Shown here in pieces: positions 11,775 to 21,600 of a stretch of DNA of 64,000 nucleotides; within the stretch, counting starts at the first letter, position 1; every line of letters starts with the position of its first letter. Made by a program: the position numbers and the translations under genes. This DNA is from Enchytraeus crypticus (lineage: Eukaryota; Annelida; Clitellata; Enchytraeida; Enchytraeidae), in assembly GCA_905160935.1 (NCBI GenBank), contig CAJHZI010000303.1, positions 117,501-181,500 of the forward strand. Direction: 5' to 3'. The notes under the pieces were generated by a model. That model worked only from the letters and a program-made list of their open reading frames with translations. It ran no database searches and had not been told where the DNA came from.

Positions 11775-13355
11775 TACCGATGGGAATTTTATGAATTTCC
11801 AGAGTTCGGTTCGGTTCGGTTCGTTGAAAATGAAAGTTCGGTTCGGCTCGGGTTCGGTTAGCAGTTGACAATTTGAGAGTTCAGTTTGGTTCGGTTTGTT
11901 GAAAAAGAAAGTTCGGTTCGGTTCGGGATCGGTTAGAACAACGGTTCGGGTTCGGTTCGGGTTAGGCTTGCTTTTCACTTCACAAGAGTTCGATTCCAGT
12001 TCGAAATGGTTTGATTTTTGTGCTTAAAAAATATATGAATTAATAATAACTGCCACATTTTTCACCTGAGTAAAAAAATGAAAATGAAAAAGGTGAGAAG
12101 TGGTATCTATTCCTGTACTTTTCAATATTTCTTAAAATACTGTAAGTTGACCAACAAACGTTCATAAAAAAGACATTTAGCTTTATTATTGTATCTGAAA
12201 AATTCTACTTGATTATAATCAGCAAATAGAATGCTTCATCAATTTACAAATAAATTTTGTCTCTAGCCTATATATTAGATACGTTTATAATAAAATGGAA
12301 ATGTCTTGGCAAAAATTTATCCAATATTTCAGAGATAAAGTGCAATATATTAACATAAAAATGTCAAATAAGGACGATTTGGTAAACACTTGTACATCCA
12401 CATAAAAATTATCACAATATATACCGTTTGCTATCAACTGAACCAGTAGTAAACTTCATAAGTTACCTTAGGGTTTCAAATTTGAAACTAATAATTTAGT
12501 TGAGTCCAGCTAATCCTTTCCATTCATTTCCATATCCATATTTCCAGGGCTTGTAGTTTCCTGGTATTTTCTTTCCTTTACGTCCATGTTTCACATTCAT
12601 ATAATAGCGTGGCCCATACCAAGGTTTTCGCTATCTTTATCTTAGTGTCTTTCTTTAGGCTTTTTGTTAGAAGTTCTTTCCTAATATCGAAGACTTCTTT
12701 TGCTTGTGCAATCCTACTATATAGTTTAGTCTCACATTTCCAATCATCTGTTAAGAGTATGACCTAAGTATTTCAAACTCCTTTCCTGTTCCAATTTCGT
12801 AAATATTTTTTATAATATTGACTTCACCTCTATTCTGGGATACTCTCATCACTTTTGTCTCTTTGATGTTAATCTTAATTCCATATTTCAATGCCGTATC
12901 ATTCAGATTATTCATTATCATGTGTAGACCAGTCTCGCTTCCCGCTACCATTCCTTTGTAACCCTACCATTCCTTTATATCGCTATCTGTTATTAATTTA
13001 AAATTTGTGTCGGAACCATCCTTACCTGATATATGCCGTTAGATACTGTAAGACATGAAAATACATAAACTAATATATATTTGCATTGTTCTTATATTAT
13101 TTATTTAATGTCAACCACTCTCCATAATATTTTAATGAAGACTTTGAAAAATATCTTTAAAGAAAAGTGTTCTTTTCTCCTGGAGCTGGCGAAGGAGAAA
13201 GGAACTTCAAGAGATCGGCTCGGTTCGGTTTGGACGAAAGCCATGGTTCGGGTTCGGTTCGGGTTCGGCCAGAGTCTGGGTTCGGGTTCGGTTCGGTCAA
13301 AATTCCAGATTTTAGGGTTCGGTTCGGTTCGGGTTCGGTTCGATTTCCATCTCTG
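11775..13355 (-). mobile_element. hAT-like non-autonomous element, copy 2, with perfect 8-bp target duplication
   Basis: Same element as 3927-5395 in the opposite orientation. It is flanked by GCTGATAT at 11767-11774 and 13356-13363, a perfect 8-bp direct repeat, which with the CAGAGATGG-type terminus points to the hAT superfamily. The end at 13355 reads CAGAGATGGAAAT; the other terminus is mutated (ATTCCCATCGGTA). CGAACC-type subterminal arrays lie at 11808-11990 and 13210-13345. The interior includes a LINE RT fragment (12500-12955) that is longer than the one in copy 1. No transposase seen. Confidence 0.85.
12500..12955 (-). mobile_element. LINE RT fragment nested in hAT-like copy 2
   Basis: Minus-strand reading includes ETGLHMIMNNLNDTALKYGI followed by KINIKETKVMRVSQN, the 'leucine/asparagine ... 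KTKVM' block of animal endonuclease-RT polyproteins, and further on, in broken frames, AKTLVWATLLYECETWT. The homologous piece in copy 1 is 4258-4390. Its presence in both copies means it was captured before the element spread. Confidence 0.7.
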
Positions 13356-13764
13356 GCTGATATCAGACACTTTTAACAGAACGTATATAACATTTAAGCT
13401 GTAATTGCATATTATCCAGTTACCGATCCCGTGAATATCCAAGATTTTATTCTTTATTGTGCCCGTTCGAGAATCAAACCGACGGAAAGTTCAAGGTCAG
13501 GATACGTCGTTTAAAATTTACTCACTTGGACATCTAATGCAAAAGTTGTGAAAGAAAGCACTAATAATTTGAGAAAGAAGAACGACTGAGCGATGAAATG
13601 AAGTAGCGAATGAATGAAGTACAGTGAAGGTGGTGGAGCGGTCATCTGTCTTCACTGACAATGTGTAATCGAAATGTCAGTTAAATGCTTCCTCAGCCGT
13701 AGTGTTGTGATAAAGGTAGGGCCAAAGAAAAGAGTAGTCATATCAAATTACATAGCTGCTTCAG

Positions 13765-14050
13765 CTGCACTGCTGCTGCTGCTGATGTTAAGTTGCTGCT
13801 GTTGAGCTGCTGCTGTTGAGCTGCTGCTATTTGAGCTACTGCTGCTGTTGAACTGTTGTTGTTCAGCTGCAGCTGTTAATCTGCTGCTGTTTATCTGCTG
13901 CTGTTTATCTGCTGCTGCTGCTATTTAGTTGCTGCTTCTGTTGAGCTGCTTCTGCTATACTGCTAAGCTGCTACAGTTGAGCTGCTGCTATTGTTGACTG
14001 TTTAGCTGCTACTATATACTGCAGCTTTTGAGATGCTATTGTAGAGCTGT
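13765..14050. repeat. Degenerate CTG/TTG triplet minisatellite
   Basis: GAGCTGCTGCTGTT and related 15-24-nt units. No splice-consistent open frame. Confidence 0.88.
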
Positions 14051-14274
14051 TTCGAAAGGTCAACTCCCTCTAGCTTCTTTGAGTATTCATATATACCTAA
14101 ATGCACTCAAAACATACACACATCACATACATATTTTCTTATATTATCCCACATTACTTTTACAATAAAGTCCTAAGGAGTTGACCGATGAATCTTAAAG
14201 ATCATGCAGTGTTTTCAAGAATTGTAATTTAACAAATCTACAATTCTTAATAGGCACATGTAAAATCTTGGAAT

Positions 14275-14497
14275 AAAAAGTAAACACGCATTATAGTGAA
14301 TAATCAACTATGTTGATCACTATCTATCACTTTTTTAAAACCACATGTTTAATCCGTTAGGCAATTTAGTCCATTTTCAGTATAACCAGTCCAGTGACTG
14401 TCCGAGATTTTACTCTCAGGTCGCGCTGATCAGAATCCCACCTCAGGATTTGTCATTTAAAACTTCATGACGTTACCCCTAAGCTATTTAGACATTC
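14275..14497 (-). repeat. SINE family B copy (tRNA-derived)
   Basis: Family recognised by ACACGCATTATAGTGAA, ATCAACTATGTTGAT, CACATGTTTAA and a degenerate B-box region. Other copies are at 20062, 45139, 47690, 50313, 56094 and 62040. Confidence 0.7.
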
Positions 14498-14577
14498 AAT
14501 TATGAAGCAAATTATTATATTGGAATTATGGAAACAGACACAATTAGTTATTATTGACTATCCGTAAGACTAAAAGT

Positions 14578-14636
14578 AAAGCAAGCTAAGGTTAACGTCA
14601 TTTTCCTCACTCGAAAGCGATGTCAGTACGTAGACA
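14578..14636 (-). repeat. SINE family A, 3' fragment
   Basis: Minus-strand match to the CGCTTTCGAGTGAGGAAA...GACGTTAACCTTAGC end of the family. Confidence 0.6.
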
Positions 14637-14639
14637 CGT

Positions 14640-15716
14640 TGCTAAAATCTATGCAACCCCTCAATATCGAAATAAGGTTTTACAACCCACGACCCTGGAT
14701 TCTATTGTTGACCTTTGAACAGAGGTCACGCATGTTTACTGATCAGCTGTTAGCCCTGTGATCATGTTTGATTGTTTTCTTGTATATTCATTACTTTAAC
14801 ATAACTTAACAGTTTTTGAGTCAGAAAGCAACTTATAACTTATTTAAGACTCATTCAAAATACTTATAAAATAGGCCTACACAACTAACTAAAAAGAATG
14901 CTTATATATACTTAGCTAACATAATATACAGTTATATTTGGCATTTAAAGTACTGTTTAATGTGTGCTAATTACTGGATATATTGTTTTAGGCCACACAG
15001 CCTAACAGTTTGCTCCAATTAACGGATTATCGATTTAATTATCGAAAGATAATATTGCTTGCCTTAGATTAATTGCAATATAAAATTTATCTAAGTTCAA
15101 AGATTTTGTTGATAAGGTTTTCGGATCCTAAGGAGCATATTTTGCATGTAGCTGTAAGATTTACGTTTACGTTATTTCATTACGCCTACATGTCTACATG
15201 TATTATATTTATTATAATATAATTTGACTAATTTCGAAGTATTATTTTAAAGGAGTTAAAGGAAATATTTTGTAGGTAAATTTCGCACAGAGAAATTAGA
15301 ATTTCATTTTCGCAAATTCGTCGTCCAAAAAACAATTACCAATTGTTGTCATTTAAGAAGCCTCTAACTCTAATTAACCTATAGTTAATTTTGAACAAAT
15401 TATTATTACCTTACTTTATATTGTAATTAAGGGCACTTTAAGGCTCATAAATTTCAAATGAATATTGTACGTATTTTAGTCATTGAATTATACAATTAAT
15501 TTGAAGAAAATAATTTAATTGAATTATAAATTAAGTGGTCTCCTTCCTTTTAACTCTTTTTAATTCACTTTTAATAATTAATAAGGAGATAATTTGGAAG
15601 AATTTTCTGGTTGACAGTATCCTATAAAATAGGAAAATCCAAACTGTCATCTTTCATAATCTAACTTAAGATACTAATCAACTGTTTGTTAACAAGAAAG
15701 ATAATTAACTCAATTG
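14640..15716. other. Unassigned AT-rich sequence upstream of PIPOX
   Basis: No repeat family or exon recognised. The PIPOX promoter probably lies in its last part or within 15876-15997. Confidence 0.4.
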
Positions 15717-15875
15717 TAATAATAATAATAATAATAACAACAATTAGAGTGCTACAGTCATCAATGACAACATCGAGCACTATTGAGACAAAATCAAGCC
15801 GGCGAGCAAAAAAAGAAGGTCCAAAAACAGTGCAAAATCCAGAAATTCAGTCCAAAGTAAAGGGAGTTAAAGAAA
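15717..15875 (+). repeat. Repeat family D copy just upstream of PIPOX
   Basis: AAT/AAC triplet tail, ATTAGAGTGCTACAGTCATC, ACATCGAGCACTATTGAGAC, and GGTCCAAAAACAGTGCAAA. It ends about 120 nt before the PIPOX start codon. Confidence 0.75.
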
Positions 15876-15997
15876 AGGTGGTTTAGGCGCAATCATATAT
15901 AGATATTGATGTAATACTAGTGCATTCAGAATACAGAACAGTAAGATAGTGCCGTAGATAAACTCTGTGATACGTCGATATATTTACAAAGAGAGTG

Positions 15998-18621
15998 ATG
16001 TCAGGACAGGGGCCTATAGAATGGGACACCATTGTGATAGGAGCGGGGGTAGAGGGATCTGCTACTGCTTATCATCTCGCCAAAATGGGTCGCAAAACTC
16101 TCCAATTAGAACAGGTTTGAATTTCTGTATTATATGTGAGCTTTTATGTTATAAGCTACTGAGTCTCATTGAACAGTTACCGATTATTATGGTGTAGTTG
16201 GCTAATTATTACAGACAAATAATGATTATTACATTAAATACTAATTACTACTAATTACTATGACTAATTTATTACAGTATTTCATTTAATTGATTGATTT
16301 TACGAAGCATTGATAGATTAATTTTTTATTACATTTAATTGGTTAATTGTGCAGTTTTGAATGGCTCTAAGTACTGTATGTTTCTCAGTAACCAGGAAGA
16401 ACTACTCAAAAAATATGCTGCTACATTAGAACTACTAATATTCACATTTGATGAATTGATGACTAAGATGATCAATGATGTAATAGTTGATTGATTAATT
16501 TAATTATGACTTAAATGACAAGATGGATTGATGACTTGATGGATTTCTATTGCTAGGTCTAAATATAAATAGAAATTACATTAAAATGGCTGTTTTTTGT
16601 TTGTAACTATAATTGTATAATGTCAATATATCACTATTGTGTTGGTTAAGTGTATATATGCCTTCTTGTTAGTTAATTATATATTTGTATTAGTGTTTTT
16701 AATGAGTCTTATGCAGGCTTGTAATTTGCTTTCTGAATAAAAACTGTTATGTTATGTTATGTTATTTAATTAATTGACTGCTTTATTATGTTATTTAATT
16801 GATTGACTGCTTTATTATGTTATTTAATTACTTAACTGCTTTATTATGTTATTTAATTGATTAACTGCTTTATTATGCTATTCAATTGATTGACTGCTCT
16901 ATTATGTTATTTAATTGATTGACTGCTTTATTGTGCAGTTTTCTTTACCGCACTCTCGCGGCAGCTCACACGGTCACAGTCGTATCACGAGGAAAGCTTA
17001 CCCGCAGCTCTTCTACTCTCAGATGATGATTGAAGCCTATCAAATCTGGGAGGATCTTGAAAAAGCTGTCAGAGCTAAACTATTTACGTTAGTCTGTTAC
17101 AATAAGAATTACTTGATCATGTAATAGCAATACCATTATTCCATTATTAATTATTATTCCAATTCATACCGATACACCATTATTCTTGGGGGATTCTGCA
17201 TATGACGAGATGGGCCTCTCCTGTAGAACATATTTATCCCCTATACCTTCATCAGCTTAGACTAACATTTGCCCCTGACCGGTAATGTTAGTCAAAGCTG
17301 AGGAAGGCATAGGGGCCCACCTCATCATATGCAGATTCTCCCAAGAATATTGGTGTATCATGTTAGATGATTTAAAGATCCACTCAAACGTGGACATGAA
17401 GAGAAAAAGGAAAACAAAGAAGAGCTGAAGCGTTATATACCATGGACCTGCCAGTGGGCAGTGCACTAAGAGAGAGAGAGAGAGAGAGTAATAGCAATCA
17501 TTTGAGGCTGTTACAACATAATTACTTGATCTGTAATGAACTGTCTCCTTCAGAAATAGTTATTGGATTTGTTATAGTAATAATATTGATAATTGTGAAA
17601 GAAAGTGAAAGCAATATTGACTCTAAGCGATATTAACGAGGTGTGATGTTAGATTTTAGCTCTATAGCTACTGATCCACAGTGATATAACTCTACTCGTA
17701 TTGATAGAAGCTTGTAGGATTTTTTCTTGTGTTTGTTGATTGATTGATTAATTGACTGATTGATTATATGATTTATTAATTGATTGTTGGATTGATTAAC
17801 GTAGGAAAATAGATTTGTCTATTGGTTAAGAATTTATAGAAAATAGAAATAGATTTGTCTATTGGTTAAGAATTTATTAACAGATGTGCTTGTTATGCAC
17901 AAATTTTCTGAAATATTTCACGTTTACGTATAGTTGTGAGAAAGATGACATTGGTAGTATTCTTCAGAGATACTGATAGTGAATAAGAGACTTTAGTACT
18001 TATATTGAAATATATTGCAATCAATATTTAGCGTTTCCCTATACTGATTAAGATTGACTGATTGATTATATGATTTATTAATTGATTGTTGGATTGATTA
18101 ACGTAGGAAAATAGATTTGTCTAGTGATAGAGAACGCAGGTGCTCCCACCTGTGATTCAAGGTGAATATTGTTGCTAGCATTATGTTTATTTACGAATGA
18201 CATTTAATTAATTATTGTTTTACATTAAATAATTATTCCACAATGCTTAATGTCTTAATGGATTGCTTTATTGATAGATAGACTAATTTACTACTCAATT
18301 GATTTGTTAAACTGGGATTCAAGGGAAGCTGATGATGATGGATTGATTGGTTGTTGTAGGAAGACAGGCTGTGTAGTCGTGGAGAAGGCAGGGGCTGGTA
18401 CAGAGGTCCACGACATAGAGAATGCTCTCACTAGTATTAACAGCGTGCCTGTGCTCATGAATGGTGATCAGCTGCGTGCTCGCTACCCCGTCATGAACTT
18501 TGACTCCTCGTTCAACGCTGTGCTCGATGTGGATGGAGGAATTCTGTCGGCTGATAAATGTCTGAGAGCTTATCAGGTAAACATGTGCGAGAGTCTGAGC
18601 GTTTATTAGGTTTAAGGGAAC

Positions 18622-18652
<31 letters not shown>

Positions 18653-21600
18653 GTTGCATGTTTCTGTAGGTCTATTTGTATCCAGACCCTAATTAAGATT
18701 TAAGGGAAAGATGATGATGATGATGATGATGATTGTTGCATGTTTCTTTAAAGTCTATTCATGTCCAGACCCTGGTTAAGATTTAAGGGAAAGATGACGA
18801 TGACGATGATTGTTGCATGTTTCTATAAAGTCTATTCGTGTACAGACCCCTGGTTAAGATTTAAGGGAAGATGACGATGATGATGTTTTTTGCATTTTTC
18901 TATGTCTGCTGTAGACTGAATTTGTTCGCCTGGGTGGCACGCTGCGAGATAAAGAGAATGTTCTAGAGATTAAGCCTGTGTCATCCAGTCACGTGACCGT
19001 GAGGACCAATCAGAACACGTACGAAGCTCGTAGTATAGTAATAGCTGCAGGCTCATGGACCAATCAGCTTACAGATCCTTTAGGCCTTCACCTTCCTCTA
19101 ACGGTTAGTAATATAGTAATACGAAACGCAAGAATCTTTAACTTTATGCGTTATAAAAATAAAACATAAATAATAAATTATCACAATAGTTAATTTCATT
19201 GTAATTGAATAACATAACATAACAACAATTAGAGTGCTACAGTCATCAATGACAACATCGAGCACTATTGAGACAATATCATGCCGGCGAGCAAAAAGAA
19301 GGTCCAAAAATGGTGCAAATTCCGAAATCCAGAAAATCAGTCCAAAGTGAAAATTGGAAATAGTGCATATGGGCTTTAAAGTGTTCTAAATATATATAAA
19401 TAAATAAAACAGTTATTATACTTCCTAGTTGTTATATGTATTAAAGTGTTGCAAATAAATGTAAATAAATAAAGCAGTTATTATGCTGCCTAGTTGTTAT
19501 TTGTATTAAAGTGTTGCAAATAAATGTAAATAAATAAAACAGTTATTATGCTGCCTAGTTGTTTGTCCAATACATGTATGTATTAAAGTGTTCTAAATAA
19601 ATATAAATAAATGAAACAGCTATTATGCTGCCCAGTTGTTTGTCTTACAGCCTCAGAGAATCCTCGTGTGGTACTGGAAGGCTCTTCAGAAAGGTTTTGA
19701 TGTGGCAGATGGATTCCCAACCTTCATCGTTCCACTGGGACCAGGAAACGAGATGTGGGGGTTGCCGTCCTTCGAGTATCCTGGTCTTGTTAAGGTGATA
19801 GTACTATGTAATCATCATCATCATCATCATCATCCTCCCTTGAATCCCAGTTTAACCAGAGTCGGGATACAAATAGACTGTCTCAATTTCTCTCTATCCT
19901 ACATCATATCATCCGTCAGTCAATCTCCTATTTGAGCTTTTTCCATTCGTTTAAATTTTTGTAGCAATTTCTGGAGCGTAGGCGCTCACCAACCGAATGT
20001 CCTTTCTGATGTATAGTTTCTGTTAAGGTGATGTAATGTCACTAATAATTCATTAGAATACGTCCTAACAGCGTAGGGTTAACGTCATGAAGTTTTAAAT
20101 GACAGATCTTGAGGTGAATTGAACGCTCGTGGGTTCGAATCCCAGTCGCGCTGATCTGAGAGTAAAATCTTGGATATTCAGTAAGCTGGTTTAAAAACGG
20201 TGTAAATTGTCCAACGGTTTAAACATATGGTATTAAAAGTGATAGATATCAGCGTAGTTGATTATTTCGCTATAATGCGTGTTTACTTTTACTTTTACTT
20301 ATGTAGTATTGTTTGATCGTCATCATATTCGTCTTCCCTGAATTTTCGCGTAAAATTTTCACGTAACAATTATATTATAATTATTATTGTTATTACAATA
20401 ATAATTGTTACGTGAAAATTTGACCTCCGTTACGTGAAAATTGTAAGCACAGCATGGCAGCTAAGTGCAGATTGCTGGTCTGTATGCATTCTATGCACTG
20501 TCTGCATATTGAAGATTTGCGATTTGTAGCCGTGGCGATGTCGAAAAATTAAATTCCTGTCATACGTACACTTCCGAATGTCAACCTTTAAGAATCTAAT
20601 GAAGACCAGGATGATTATTTACTTACTTAGGAAATACATATTTTAAGTAAATCCATTAATCTACATGAATGCTGCTGGTAAAGCTGGTAAAGCTAATATT
20701 AACGTCAGTTTCCTTACTCGAAAGCGATATCGATGACGGGCGAGCTCAGGATAAAAACGTAACTTAGATTAACGCCAACAGAGCTTCCTGGAACACACTC
20801 CGTGATATAGCACTCTGATTGATTGATCTATTTACTGGTGGATTCTTCTTCTTTTTTTTCTCTGTGTAACGTCACTTTGTGGACACCAGAGCAGCCTCTT
20901 TTACCTTCTCTCTCCACTGATACCGGTCCTGGGCAGGAACATAAACATCACTCTGTGCTAGGTTATATTTAGTGTCTATTTGTTCTGTATCGTTATAATT
21001 TTGCTTAATTAAAGTATATTTATTTCCCATTCCTAATTTCATTTTATTATTTGTTATGCTATAATTTAGAGCTTTTCTTACTGGTATATTTTCATCCAAT
21101 CTTAGCGCTTGTCCTATCTAACTGAGTCTTTTGATGGTAGCATATGTCCTATCCAACTGAGTCTTTTGATGGTAGCATATGTCCTATCCAACTGAGTCTT
21201 TTGATGGTAGCATATGTCCTATCCAACTGAGTCTTTTGATGGTAGCATATGTCCTATCCAACTGAGTCTTTTGATGGTAGCATATGTCCTATCCAACTGA
21301 GTCTTTTGATGGTAGCATATGTCCTATCCAACTGAGTCTTTTGATGGTAGCATATGTCCTATCCAACTGAGTCTTTTGATGGTAGCATATGTCCTATCCA
21401 ACTGAGTCTTTTGATGGTAGCATATGTCCTATCCAACTGAGTCTTTTGATGGTAGCATATGTCCTATCCAACTGAGTCTTTTGATGGTAGCATATGTCAC
21501 ATCCAACTGATTCTTTTGATGGTAGCATATGTCCTATCCAACTGAGTCTTTTGATGGTAGCATATGTCACATCCAACTGATTCTTTTGATGGTAGCATAT

